Assembly (NCBI GenBank): GCA_963780815.1
Contig: CAWADG010000004.1
Location: 565,292-629,291, forward strand
Source of the DNA: VRUE01 sp963780815
GTDB lineage: Bacteria > Actinomycetota > Thermoleophilia > Solirubrobacterales > 70-9
Reading direction: 5' to 3'
Length of the DNA stretch: 64,000 bases
This document shows, piece after piece, positions 9,101 to 17,043 of the stretch. Below the pieces are notes generated by a model that had not been told where the DNA came from, ran no database searches, and worked only from the letters and a program-made list of their open reading frames with translations. A program made the translations under genes and the position numbers. Position 1 is the stretch's first letter. Each line of letters starts with the position of its first letter.

Positions 9101-9554
9101 CGACCGGCGCCCCGAACAGGGCCATGATCCCGTCGCCGGTGAACTTGTCGACGGTCCCCTCGAAGAGGTGGACGCCGCTGCAGAGGATTCCGAAGAAGCG
9201 GTCCATGATCTGCCGCCACTCCTCGGGGTCGCAGCGCTCGGCGAGCTCCATCGAGCCGATCACGTCCGCGAACAGAACCGTCACCTGCTTGCGTTCGCCC
9301 GCCATCGCGGCGGCGCCGGCGCGGATCTTCGTCGCCAGGTGATCGGGCGGAACGGCGCTTCGCGGTGCGGTCGCGGCGTCGGAGTGCTCCGGGACCGGGC
9401 CCAGCTCCGACCCGCATGCGTTGCAGAACCTCTGGCCTGAGGGGTTCGAGGCGGAGCAGCGCGGGCACTCCACCGCGACGCTGAGCGGCTCCCCACAATC
9501 TCCGCAGAACCGCGCATCGGCGGCATTCTCGTACCCGCACGAAGCGCATTGCAT
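6174..9554 (-). CDS. Zinc-ribbon, class III cyclase-like, AAA ATPase and TPR signalling protein
   Basis: 1126 residues. Two zinc ribbons (Cys 3/6/17/20 and 30/33/44/47) open the protein. A class III nucleotidyl cyclase homology domain follows (about 88-270) with metal ligands Asp97 (VLFAD) and Asp141 (KFTGDG). Next is an AAA/STAND-type ATPase with P-loop GEPGVGKS at 318-325, then a long helical TPR-like C-terminus. The architecture is known from large actinobacterial regulators. In the cyclase domain the usual GD-x-V-N segment reads GHTVG (214-218), so the transition-state Asn is Gly and ATP cyclisation is doubtful. Stand-alone gene; ligand unknown. Domain calls are strong, activity is inference. 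Confidence 0.9.
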   Translation of the reverse strand: MQCASCGYENAADARFCGDCGEPLSVAVECPRCSASNPSGQRFCNACGSELGPVPEHSDAATAPRSAVPPDHLATKIRAGAAAMAGERKQVTVLFADVIGSMELAERCDPEEWRQIMDRFFGILCSGVHLFEGTVDKFTGDGIMALFGAPVAHEDHAQRACFAALHLIDDLAEFTAELRRTKGLNFLVRMGLNSGEVVVGGIGEDLGMEYTAVGHTVGLAQRMEQLAEPGKAYLTEHTGALVQGYLALADLGEFDVKGSSRPLRVHELTGVGAARGRLDISQARGFSRFVGRVDEMKVLENAFEQARGGEAQVIGIVGEPGVGKSRLCHEFTQRWRAKGVPVYHTSGLAHTQSVPLMPVMHLMRSYFDITDQDSDKRARERIAGKLLLLEESLVEDLPLIFDFLAVPDPERPAPRIDPDARRRQLLAVVKRLIRAQGTSEPGISLYEDLHWIDPATEEFLANHVDAIQGTKDLTIVNFRPEYRAEWMSKPYYSQIALVPLGPEAVGEMLDDLLGSDPSLAELPEMLEERTGGNPFFLEEVVLSLAEAGNLEGDRGAYRLARPVDEAVVPASVQVLLSARMDRLNAREKGVLQSASVIGKEFPQSVLGKVTELEETELEDALRELVAAGFVYEQEIYPESIYTFKHPLTQEVAYGSQLGDRRAADHAAVATAIAEHHPDRLDERAALLAQHWEAAGEKLEAARFHARAANWSGTQDPIESSRHWRKVFDLTDGLPESEETVALGLAARFFLLQFGWRLGMTHEEAEHIFTEAERMASAAGDLSTRALLIASYAALRGINDGDARAMAELASQAFALAEETENPSLYMAVAGNSYGYFLVGEHRRAVAILDRAMELVGHDPDVTAVGSVVCPYGYALIFKGGYLTALGELDATQALFERGIELCREKGDIETIGWAHMWWFWHCYHSGDSDAALAHAQQALDLSDRLGAAFSRIWSWTFFGGAQMLQGRWSEAIESLETALDMSRELQTSVESRSWAMLWLAEAHAGLGEVERGVELARRGLEEATARGLAYGETAGHLILARLLVAASGAAAADEIETELATAREQARRMEFRPIEGLIHIELAMLARARGEEDEHRGELRAAHRLFTEIGAAGYAERVAVELAPQS

Positions 9555-9650
9555 GGTGGGCCCAGTCTACGTCCGCCGCGGGCAATGCGCAGAAGAGGCT
9601 GTCCGGTCGGGTTCGTAGCCTCCTCGCACCTTCAGCGGGCTCCCTCCGCT

Positions 9651-10073
9651 CTATTCCAGGCCGGCCAGACAGCCCTCGTACGCGGGTTCGTGGAACCTTC
9701 CGTCGAACTGCTTGGCATAGGCCTCGGCGATCGCTTCGGGATCTGAGCCTTCGTCGATGCCGAGGTTCTTCGCTGCTTCGGGAGCTGAGATCGCCGAGCA
9801 GATTTCCCGGTCGGTTTCGTATCGCGTTGCCAATTCTCCGGTGAACCTGGCCGGCGCCAGGACTTCGTTGGGGTGCTCTTCACGGCGCCGGTCTTCCGCC
9901 GCCCTCACCTTCAGCAGGGCCCTGACGTGAGCTTCGCGGACCGCACCTTCGACCCGGGCTTCGGACCTCTGCCTTTCGGCGTCGCTTTCGCCGCCGCCGC
10001 ACCCCGCCAGCAGCAGGGCCCCGATCACCACAACCAGGGCGCCGCCCCGGATCGATGCCGGTGCGGCGCTCAA
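9651..10073 (-). CDS. Small lipoprotein coupled to thrC
   Basis: 140 residues from TTG at 10073. That start overlaps the TGA stop of threonine synthase (10070-10072), which favours translational coupling. The N-terminus has an Arg, a hydrophobic core (GALVVVIGALLLAGC) and a lipobox with Cys25, so it should be a lipid-anchored envelope protein of about 115 mature residues. The mature part is charged and helical (ESDAERQRSEARVEGAVREA) with a C-terminal segment resembling a periplasmic protein-binding helix pair. No recognised family. The same frame runs on as antisense into thrC; that extension is not real. Confidence 0.65.
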   Translation of the reverse strand: MSAAPASIRGGALVVVIGALLLAGCGGGESDAERQRSEARVEGAVREAHVRALLKVRAAEDRRREEHPNEVLAPARFTGELATRYETDREICSAISAPEAAKNLGIDEGSDPEAIAEAYAKQFDGRFHEPAYEGCLAGLE

Positions 10074-11365
10074 CCGATCTTGGCGCCGGCCCCAGTCTGC
10101 CTGAAGTCGGCGAGTGTGCGCTCCATCGCCTCGACTTCGCAGGCGACCATCTCGGGCCAGGGCTTGTCGGGATGCTCGTCCAGGGTCTTGTAGCCGTTGC
10201 CGCTGATCACGGCGACGACGGTGTCGTCGGGGCCGAGCTTGCCCTCGGCCGCGAGCTTCATCGTCGAGGCGACCGTCGTCCCGCCGGCCGGCTCGGTGAG
10301 GATTCCCTCGGTCGCGCCGAGCAGGTCGATCGCCTCGAAGATCTCGGTGTCGTTCGGGGTCGCCGCCGAACCGCCGCGCGACATCACCGCGTCGACCACC
10401 AGTGGGCCGTCGCCGGGGGCCCCGATCGCGATCGAGTGGGCGGCGGTATGTGGGACCTGCGGCGTGATCTCGCCGCTGCCGTCGAGGATCGCGGCGGCGA
10501 TCGGCGCACAGCCCTCGGCCTGGGCGATGTGGATCTTGGTCGCCGCGGTCTCGGCCAGGCCGACGGTCTCGAGCTCGCGGAGTCCCTTGTGCACACGCGA
10601 GGAGAGCGTCCCACCCGCGGCCGGTATGACCATGTGGTCGGGCGAGACCCACTCGAGCTGCTCGACCACCTCGAAGGCCATCGTCTTCGCGCCCTCGGCG
10701 TAGAACGGGCGCAGGGTGATGTTCGCGAACTGGATCCCGGTCTCCAGCGCCAGCTCGCGGCAGGCCCTGTTGGCCTGGTCGTAATTGCCGTCGAGCTGGA
10801 TGACAACGGCGCCCAGCGCTCGGCACGCTCGCGCCTTGCCGCGCTCGAGGTTGCTCGGGTAGAAGACGTAGGCGGCGACCCCCGCCTTCGCGGCCAGCGA
10901 GGAGACGGCGGTGCCGACGTTGCCGGTCGAGACGCACCCGACCTCCTCGTCGCCCAGCTCCAGCAGGCGCGCGATCGCCATCGAGACGACCCTGTCCTTG
11001 TAGGAGAGGCTCGGCCGGGCGGTGCTGTCGTCCTTCAGATAGAGCTTGCGGAGACCGAGCTCGGCCCCGAGGCGGTCGGCGTGGATCAGCGGGGTGCGGC
11101 CGCTGTTGCGGCCGACGCGGGCCTGGGCCGCGGCGTCGACGATCGGCAGCAGCTCCTCGAAGCGCCAGATGTTGAGCGGGCGGTCCGCGATCGGCAGCTC
11201 GGCGAGCCTCGTCGCGGCCAGCTCGTAGTCGTAATCGATGTCAAGGCCCTGGCCGCACTGGAGGCACTTGAAGGTCTCCTCGGCAAGCGGAAGCCGGAGC
11301 CCGCAGTCACGGCAGACCAGCTCGGTCGCGCAGGAGCGTGTGCGCTGATCCGCCGCAGGGCTCAT
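10070..11365 (-). CDS. thrC: Threonine synthase
   Basis: 431 residues; converts O-phosphohomoserine to threonine with PLP. The N-terminus carries a zinc-ribbon-like C-R-D-C (18-21) and C-L-Q-C (34-37) pair typical of the longer actinobacterial form. The PLP lysine is Lys123 in SLSYKDR, and the phosphate-binding and Ser/Gly loops are STGNVGTAVS and AAGGTLSS. The C-terminus ends in HPDKPWPEM, near the family end. A lipoprotein gene starts inside its stop codon. No other threonine genes are in the window. The divergent dinB start lies about 160 bases upstream. Confidence 0.92.
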   Translation of the reverse strand: MSPAADQRTRSCATELVCRDCGLRLPLAEETFKCLQCGQGLDIDYDYELAATRLAELPIADRPLNIWRFEELLPIVDAAAQARVGRNSGRTPLIHADRLGAELGLRKLYLKDDSTARPSLSYKDRVVSMAIARLLELGDEEVGCVSTGNVGTAVSSLAAKAGVAAYVFYPSNLERGKARACRALGAVVIQLDGNYDQANRACRELALETGIQFANITLRPFYAEGAKTMAFEVVEQLEWVSPDHMVIPAAGGTLSSRVHKGLRELETVGLAETAATKIHIAQAEGCAPIAAAILDGSGEITPQVPHTAAHSIAIGAPGDGPLVVDAVMSRGGSAATPNDTEIFEAIDLLGATEGILTEPAGGTTVASTMKLAAEGKLGPDDTVVAVISGNGYKTLDEHPDKPWPEMVACEVEAMERTLADFRQTGAGAKIG

Positions 11366-11523
11366 CGCCCCTGGTCCTCCCGGGCTCGCGACGGGAGTCC
11401 GCCCGCCCGGGCGAATCTCCTGCGGCGCTTCTTTCGGTGCCGTCTGATCATCGGCCGCCGTTTTGTATAGCAGATGCGGCCGCCGATTCGGAAATCGTCC
11501 AGGGCGATTTCTACGATCGAGAG

Positions 11524-12627
11524 GTGACGAATAGCTGGTCCCACGTCATCGCGCATCTCGACATGGACGCGTTCTACGCGTCGGTCGAGCTGCGGCGCAG
11601 GCCGGAGCTCCGGGGGAAGCCCGTCGTCGTCTGCGGCAGCGGCCCGCGGGCGGTGGTCACGACCGCGAGCTACGAGGCGCGGCGGCTTGCCGGGATCCAC
11701 TCGGCGATGCCGGCGGCGACGGCCCGGCGCAGGCTCCCCGACGCCGTCTACCTCCAGCCCGATTTCGGTGCGTATCGCGAGGCCTCGCGCGAGGTGATGG
11801 CGATCCTGCGGAGCAACGCCGAGACGGTCGAGGTCGTCGGCCTCGACGAGGCATACGTCGACCTCACGGGCCTCTTCGCGCCGAAGGCGACGATGCGCCG
11901 GATCGCCGCCGAGGTCCGCGAGGACACGTGCCTGACATGTTCGATCGGGATCTCCGAGAACCGGCTGCTGGCCAAGATCACGAGTGAGCTCGGCAAGCCC
12001 GGCGGGCTCGTCGTCCTCTCGCGCGAGCAGGCGCTCGAGCGGTTCGCCGCCGACTCGCCGGCGCTGGTCCCCGGAATCGGCCCGAAGACGGTCGCGAGGC
12101 TGCAGCGGATGGGGATCGCCGACCTGGCGACGCTTCGCGATCACGACGCCGCCGCCCTCGAGGCGGCGTTCGGGCCGAGGATGGGAGGTTGGTTGCGCTC
12201 GCGGGCCCGGTTCGAGGACGAGACCCCGATCGCCGTCTCCCACAAGACCAAGTCGCAGTCGACCGAGACGACATTCGACACCGACATCGACGACCCCGAC
12301 CGGCTCGCCGACTCCGTCCGGAAGCTGGCTGAGGAGCTCTGCCGGCGGCTCAGCTCGCGCGAGCTCGAGGGCCGGACGATCGGGATCAAGGTCCGGCTCG
12401 ACGACTGGACCACCGTCACCCGCTCCCACACTGTCGAGCGCGAGACGAATGACCCCGCGGTGGTCGTCCCGACCGCGCTCGACCTGCTGCGGGCCTATGC
12501 CCCGCCCCGGCCCGTCCGCCTCCTCGGCGTCCGGATGGCCGGTTTCGCCGACGAGGAGGCGGAGCGGCGAGAGGGAGCCGCCGGCGAAGCTGAGGCGGGC
12601 CAGCTGCGCCTCGGCGTCAGCGGTTGA
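11524..12627 (+). CDS. dinB: DNA polymerase IV (Y-family)
   Basis: 367 residues; error-prone translesion polymerase. Motifs are IAHLDMDAFYASVELRR with the first metal Asp, TTASYEARRLAGIHSAMP of the fingers, VEVVGLDEAYVDLTG with the second acidic pair, and ENRLLAKITSELGKPGG. A helix-hairpin-helix thumb (VPGIGPKTVARLQRMGI) precedes the little-finger domain. The frame is open back to 11338, but GTG at 11524 is chosen: it follows GATCGAGAG and places the conserved DMDAFYA at residue 14. No C-terminal beta-clamp peptide is obvious. I looked upstream for an actinobacterial LexA box and did not find one. Converges on the next gene with a 4-base gap. Confidence 0.92.
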   Translation: MTNSWSHVIAHLDMDAFYASVELRRRPELRGKPVVVCGSGPRAVVTTASYEARRLAGIHSAMPAATARRRLPDAVYLQPDFGAYREASREVMAILRSNAETVEVVGLDEAYVDLTGLFAPKATMRRIAAEVREDTCLTCSIGISENRLLAKITSELGKPGGLVVLSREQALERFAADSPALVPGIGPKTVARLQRMGIADLATLRDHDAAALEAAFGPRMGGWLRSRARFEDETPIAVSHKTKSQSTETTFDTDIDDPDRLADSVRKLAEELCRRLSSRELEGRTIGIKVRLDDWTTVTRSHTVERETNDPAVVVPTALDLLRAYAPPRPVRLLGVRMAGFADEEAERREGAAGEAEAGQLRLGVSG

Positions 12628-12631
12628 TCGT

Positions 12632-13279
12632 CTAGCGGCTGGAGAGGACCGTTCCGACACCTGGGAAGTGGAGCCGGTCGCGGGTCGCCGTCGTCAGGTC
12701 GAAATCGCGGCCGGCCACATACGGGCCGCGGTCGACGACCGGGACGGTGACGGTGTGGCCGTGGTAGCGGAGCGTCACCATCGTCCCGCAGGGCAGCGTC
12801 TTGTGGGCGACGCCGAGCGTGCCCGGCAGGAGGGTGCCGCCGCAGGCCATCCCGTTCCCGTAGAGGCCCGGTCCGTAATAGGAGGCGTTGGCGTGACGGT
12901 AGGCGGTCACCCGCCGCACCGGGCTCGCCGATCCGCGGACCCGGCGGTCGTGGAGGCCGTAGGCCCGCACCCGGTAGGTGCCGAGGCGCCGTGGCCGCCA
13001 GCGCACCGAAAAGGCACCGCGGTGCGAGCTCCGCCCGGCGCCGAGCACAGCGCCGCGCCGGCCGCGGACCACGACCTTGACCCGATGCGAGCCGCGCGGG
13101 CGCACGCGGCCGCGCAGGACGATCCGCCCCTCGCCGACCACCTGGTGGCTCGAGACGTGGAGTGAGACATGGGATCCGACGCGCCGGTGATGTCGATCGG
13201 CCCCCTTCTTTGAAAGGGCTGCGGCCGGGCTGGCGACCAGCACGGCGGCGAGCAGCGTCATCGGCAAGAGGTGTCGCAT
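12632..13279 (-). CDS. RlpA-like secreted double-psi beta-barrel protein
   Basis: 215 residues with a signal peptide (LLPMTLLAAVLVASPAAA). The C-terminal 90 residues are a double-psi beta-barrel of the RlpA/septal-ring type: ASYYGPGLYGNGMACGG, GVAHKTLPCGTMVTL, VPVVDRGPYVAGRDFDLT. The catalytic-type Asp in DRGPY is present, so peptidoglycan binding or lytic transglycosylase activity is possible. Between them is a very basic, Arg/His/Gly-rich segment (residues 25-120) that may form an Ig-like sheet and bind anionic wall polymers. Stand-alone gene, convergent with dinB. Activity is inferred from fold only. Confidence 0.82.
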   Translation of the reverse strand: MRHLLPMTLLAAVLVASPAAALSKKGADRHHRRVGSHVSLHVSSHQVVGEGRIVLRGRVRPRGSHRVKVVVRGRRGAVLGAGRSSHRGAFSVRWRPRRLGTYRVRAYGLHDRRVRGSASPVRRVTAYRHANASYYGPGLYGNGMACGGTLLPGTLGVAHKTLPCGTMVTLRYHGHTVTVPVVDRGPYVAGRDFDLTTATRDRLHFPGVGTVLSSR

Positions 13280-13508
13280 TGGAGGAGTCCCCGCTTTCTC
13301 GTCTGCCTACGCGGCGGGCCGACGATCGGCCCGCGGTGAAACCCGGCAGATGGATTGCTTGGTGGACGGGGCACCGTAGGGACGCGGGCCGGCCGCGGGG
13401 GTGAGGGCCGTCACAGTGCGACAACGCGCACGGAGGGCCGCAAACGGCTCTGTGGAGCCAAAGCCCCGGCCATCACTCGAGCCGCACCACGTGTGCGAAG
13501 ATGAGGGC

Positions 13509-14948
13509 GTGAGCTCTGATCGCCTCACTGGACTCGATACGGCATTTCTCCACATGGAGCGAGGCGGCGCCCATATGCACGTCGCCTCGGTGATCATCTT
13601 CGACGGCTCGCCGCCGAGCCACGAAGAGTTCCGCGACCACATCGAGTCGCGCCTTCACCTCGTCCCGCGCTTCCGCCAGAAGCTCCGTTTCGTGCCATTC
13701 GGCCAGGGGCGGCCGGTCTGGGTCGACGACCCCCATCTCAATCTCGAGTACCACGTCCGCCAGACCGCCCTCCCGGCCCCCGGATCCGAGGAGCAGCTGC
13801 GCAACCTCGCCTCGCGGATCTTCTCCCAGCAGCTCGACCGCTCGAAGCCCCTCTGGGAGCTGTGGCTGGTCGAGGGCCTCGAGGGCGACCGCTTCGCGAT
13901 CGTCGGCAAGAGCCACCACGCGCTCGTCGACGGCGTCTCCGGCGTCGACATCACGACTGTCCTGTTCGACCTCGAGCCGGACCCGCCGCCACCGCCGCTG
14001 CGGCCGCCGAAATGGGCGCCGCGGCCGGAGCCGACCGACCTAGACCTGCTCGGCGGGGCGATCCGCGAGCGCCTCACCAGCCCGCAGGAGATCGTCCGAG
14101 GCGTGCGGGCCACCCTGCGCGGGCCGCGGCAGGTGCTGCGCGGGATCGGCGCCACCGGGAAGATGCTCGAGGCCGGGATGTCGGCGTCGAGCACCCCGTT
14201 CAACGTCGAGATCGGGCCCCACCGGCGCCTCGCATTCGTCCGCGCCGACCTCGCCGATTTCAAGCGGGTCAAGAACGCCCACGGCGCAACCGTCAACGAC
14301 GTCGTGCTCTCGGTCGTCACCGGGGCCCTCGGGAACTACCTGCGGGCGCGCGGTCACGACACGGCCGAGCTCGAGCTGCGGGCGATGGTCCCGGTCAGCA
14401 TCCGTGCCGCCGAGGAGCATGGGGCCCTCGGCAACCGGGTCTCGGCGATGATGGCGCCGCTCCCGGTCTGGTGCGAGGACCCGGTCGAGCGGCTGCACCT
14501 GATCAGCGAGACGATGGGAGACCTGAAGGGCTCGGGCCAGGCGGTCGGGGCCGAGCTCCTGACCAAACTGACCGACTTCGCCCCGCCGACGATCGCCTCG
14601 CAGGCGGCGCGCCTGCAACCGGCGCAGCGCTTCTTCAACCTCGTCGTCACCAACGTCCCAGGGCCGCAGTTCCCGCTCTACGTCCTCGGGCGGAGGATGG
14701 AGTCGATCTTCCCGCTGGTGCCGCTCGCCCGCCGCCAGGCGCTCTGCGTCGGGATCATGTCCTACGACGGGTGCATCGACTTCGGGCTCGTCGGCGACTA
14801 CGACGCGATGGCCGACCTCGACAGCTTCGGCCTCGACCTCGAGGGGGCGATCGCGGAAGTAATCGACACCGCTCCAGGGGCCCCCGAGGCCACCGACTCC
14901 GCAGGCAGGCGCACGCGAACGCGTAATGGCGCCGTCCCCGTCAATTAG
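13509..14948 (+). CDS. WS/DGAT family O-acyltransferase
   Basis: 479 residues; wax ester synthase/diacylglycerol acyltransferase family, making neutral storage lipid from acyl-CoA. The start is GTG at 13509, right after GATGAGGGC, with the family N-terminus LTGLDTAFLHMERGGAHMHV. The catalytic HHALVDG lies at about residues 136-142. Later landmarks are NDVVLSVVTGAL, MVPVSIR and VVTNVPGPQFPLYVLG. The stop codon directly abuts the GTG start of nadE, so the two are probably co-transcribed. The frame upstream of 13509 has poor coding quality. Cytosolic or membrane-associated by family; acceptor specificity unknown. Confidence 0.9.
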   Translation: MSSDRLTGLDTAFLHMERGGAHMHVASVIIFDGSPPSHEEFRDHIESRLHLVPRFRQKLRFVPFGQGRPVWVDDPHLNLEYHVRQTALPAPGSEEQLRNLASRIFSQQLDRSKPLWELWLVEGLEGDRFAIVGKSHHALVDGVSGVDITTVLFDLEPDPPPPPLRPPKWAPRPEPTDLDLLGGAIRERLTSPQEIVRGVRATLRGPRQVLRGIGATGKMLEAGMSASSTPFNVEIGPHRRLAFVRADLADFKRVKNAHGATVNDVVLSVVTGALGNYLRARGHDTAELELRAMVPVSIRAAEEHGALGNRVSAMMAPLPVWCEDPVERLHLISETMGDLKGSGQAVGAELLTKLTDFAPPTIASQAARLQPAQRFFNLVVTNVPGPQFPLYVLGRRMESIFPLVPLARRQALCVGIMSYDGCIDFGLVGDYDAMADLDSFGLDLEGAIAEVIDTAPGAPEATDSAGRRTRTRNGAVPVN

Positions 14949-16619
14949 GTGCGCATCGCGCTCGCCCAGATCGACCCCACCGTCGGGGACATCGACGGCA
15001 ACGCCGCGAAGGTCGGGGAGTGGATCGCGCGGGCCCGCGAGGGCGACGCCGACCTCGTCATCTTCCCCGAGCTCTCGATCCCCGGCTATCCGGCCGAGGA
15101 CCTCTACCTGAAGCGCCACTTCGTCGAGGCCGGCAGCCGCGCCGTGCAGGAGCTGGCGAAGTCGGTGTCGGGGATCACCGCCCTTGTCGGATATGCGGAG
15201 CCCGCCCCCGACAAGGACGAGTATCGCCACGCCCACAACTCGCTGGCCGTGCTGGCGGACGGCGGCGTCCGCGCCGTGTACCGCAAGAGCCGCCTGCCCA
15301 ACTACGCGGTCTTCGACGAGCAGCGCTACTTCGCGCCCCGGGACGATCCGATCACGATCGAGGTCGCCGGAGTCGGTGTCGGCCTGACGATCTGCGAGGA
15401 CGTCTGGGTCGAGGGGCGCCCCGCCTCGGTCGAGGCGGAGGAAGGCGCGACGCTGATCGCCAACCCGTCCGGCTCCCCGTACCACCGCGGCAAGGGCCGT
15501 GAGCGGGAAGCGATGTTCGCCGACCGGGCGGTCGCCTACGGCGCCCATCTCGCGTTCTGCAACCTGGTCGGCGGCCAGGACGAGCTCGTCTTCGACGGCC
15601 ACAGCTTCGTCGTCGGCCCCTCCGGAAACGTGCTCGCGCGCGCCGCTCAGTTCGAGGAGGAGCTCCTCTTCTGCGAGGTGCCGGCCACCGCTGAGGGGAC
15701 GCTTCGCGAGCCGCTCGAGGACCTCGCCGAGGTCTACGCGGCCCTGGTGCTGGGTCTCCGCGACTACGTCGGCAAGAACGGCTTCCGCCACGTCGGCGTC
15801 GCCCTCTCGGGCGGGATCGACTCGGCTCTGGTCGCACTTCTGGCCGCAGACGCGCTCGGGCCCGAGAACGTCAGCTGCGTCGTCATGCCCTCCCCCCACT
15901 CGAGCCCGGAGACCCAGGCGGATGCACGCGCGATCGCCGCCAATACGGGCACCGAGCTGATCGAGATCCCGATCGAGACGACGATGTCCTCCTACGAGAG
16001 CGCCCTCGCGGCCGCCTTCGGGAGCACGGGAGGCGGCGGCGCTGACCCCGAGCCCCTCCCCCGTGATCCCACCCGCGCCTCCGAGCCCGACCTTGCGGCC
16101 GAGAACATCCAGGCCAGGATCCGCGGCAACATGATGATGGCGCTCTCCAACAAGCACGGCTGGCTCGTGCTTACGACGGGCAACAAGAGCGAGATGTCGG
16201 TCGGCTACGCGACCCTCTACGGCGACATGGCCGGAGGCTTCGCAGTCATCAAGGACGTCCCGAAGACCCTCGTCTATGAGCTGGTGCGATATCGCAACGC
16301 CGAGGCGGGGCGTGACCTGGTCCCGGCATCGGTCATCGACCGGGAGCCGTCGGCCGAGCTCCGCCCCGACCAGCTCGACTCCGACTCGCTGCCCGCCTAC
16401 GACCTCCTCGATCGGGTCCTCGAGGCCTACGTCGAGCGCGACCAGGGCCGCGAGGAGATGATCGAGGCCGGGCTGCCGGCGGGGGTGGTCGATGAAGTCG
16501 TGCGGATGGTCGACCACTCCGAGTACAAGCGCCGTCAGGCGGCGCCGGGGATCAGGATCACCCCGAAGGCGTTCGGCCGCGACCGCCGGTTGCCGATCAC
16601 GAATCGCTTCGGCGGATAG
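14949..16619 (+). CDS. nadE: Glutamine-hydrolysing NAD+ synthetase
   Basis: 556 residues; last step of NAD synthesis, amidating deamido-NAD with ammonia from glutamine. The N-terminal nitrilase domain has the Glu (FPELSIPGYPAED), Lys (YRKSRLPNY) and Cys (LTICEDVW) of the glutaminase triad. The C-terminal synthetase domain begins with the ATP-binding SGGIDSALVALLA near residue 287 and contains TTGNKSEMSVGYATLYGDM. The GTG start immediately follows the acyltransferase stop. Its 3' end overlaps the convergent thioesterase gene by 23 bases. Length and motif order are typical. Confidence 0.95.
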   Translation: MRIALAQIDPTVGDIDGNAAKVGEWIARAREGDADLVIFPELSIPGYPAEDLYLKRHFVEAGSRAVQELAKSVSGITALVGYAEPAPDKDEYRHAHNSLAVLADGGVRAVYRKSRLPNYAVFDEQRYFAPRDDPITIEVAGVGVGLTICEDVWVEGRPASVEAEEGATLIANPSGSPYHRGKGREREAMFADRAVAYGAHLAFCNLVGGQDELVFDGHSFVVGPSGNVLARAAQFEEELLFCEVPATAEGTLREPLEDLAEVYAALVLGLRDYVGKNGFRHVGVALSGGIDSALVALLAADALGPENVSCVVMPSPHSSPETQADARAIAANTGTELIEIPIETTMSSYESALAAAFGSTGGGGADPEPLPRDPTRASEPDLAAENIQARIRGNMMMALSNKHGWLVLTTGNKSEMSVGYATLYGDMAGGFAVIKDVPKTLVYELVRYRNAEAGRDLVPASVIDREPSAELRPDQLDSDSLPAYDLLDRVLEAYVERDQGREEMIEAGLPAGVVDEVVRMVDHSEYKRRQAAPGIRITPKAFGRDRRLPITNRFGG

Positions 16620-17004
16620 GTCTGACCGCGATCGTCATCTGCGCCAGCGCGCAGACGCGGTCCTCGCTGTCGACGACCTCCGCCTCCCAGACCCATGTCG
16701 AGCGGCCGCGGTGGCGGGCCCGCGCCCGCACCTCGGCTGAGCCCTCGAGGACCGGACGGACGAAGTTGAGGTTGATCGACTGGCCCATCGCCGCCATCCC
16801 CCCGTCGAGTACCGCGAGCGCCGTCGATCGCGAGCAGACGCTCTCGACGAGCGTCAAGAAGACGCCGCCGTGCAGGAGGCCGAACGGCTGCAGCAGCTCG
16901 GCGCGGAGGTCGACCCTCGCCCGGGCGTGGTCGGGGTCGTCGTCGAGCCACTCGACGCCGACCAGTTCGGCAAATCCTAAGGTCTCGGGAAGGTCTTCCG
17001 ACAT
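16597..17004 (-). CDS. PaaI-type hotdog thioesterase
   Basis: 135 residues; single hotdog-fold acyl-CoA thioesterase of the PaaI/YbgC type. The segment QPFGLLHGGVFLTLVES carries the HGG motif with the acidic catalytic residue at its end. Later strands are GQSINLNFVRPVLEG, STWVWEAEVVDSE and VCALAQMTIAVR. It converges on nadE with a 23-base overlap of the 3' ends and is divergent from the membrane protein at 17044, only 39 bases apart. Substrate unknown; aromatic or fatty acyl-CoA by family. Confidence 0.88.
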   Translation of the reverse strand: MSEDLPETLGFAELVGVEWLDDDPDHARARVDLRAELLQPFGLLHGGVFLTLVESVCSRSTALAVLDGGMAAMGQSINLNFVRPVLEGSAEVRARARHRGRSTWVWEAEVVDSEDRVCALAQMTIAVRPIRRSDS

Positions 17005-17043
17005 CGGCTTTGGACCCTATCCGGCGGGTAGGCTTCCGGGTCC

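Noticed and set aside
7257..9440. 727-codon plus-strand open frame
   Set aside because: Antisense to the zinc-ribbon/cyclase/ATPase protein; its translation has no domain and reflects GC-rich codon bias.
11366..11523. LexA box upstream of dinB
   Set aside because: No match to the GAAC-N4-GTTC type palindrome in the 158 bases before the start.
14040..16517. 825-codon minus-strand open frame
   Set aside because: Antisense to the acyltransferase and nadE, both with clear catalytic motifs on the plus strand.
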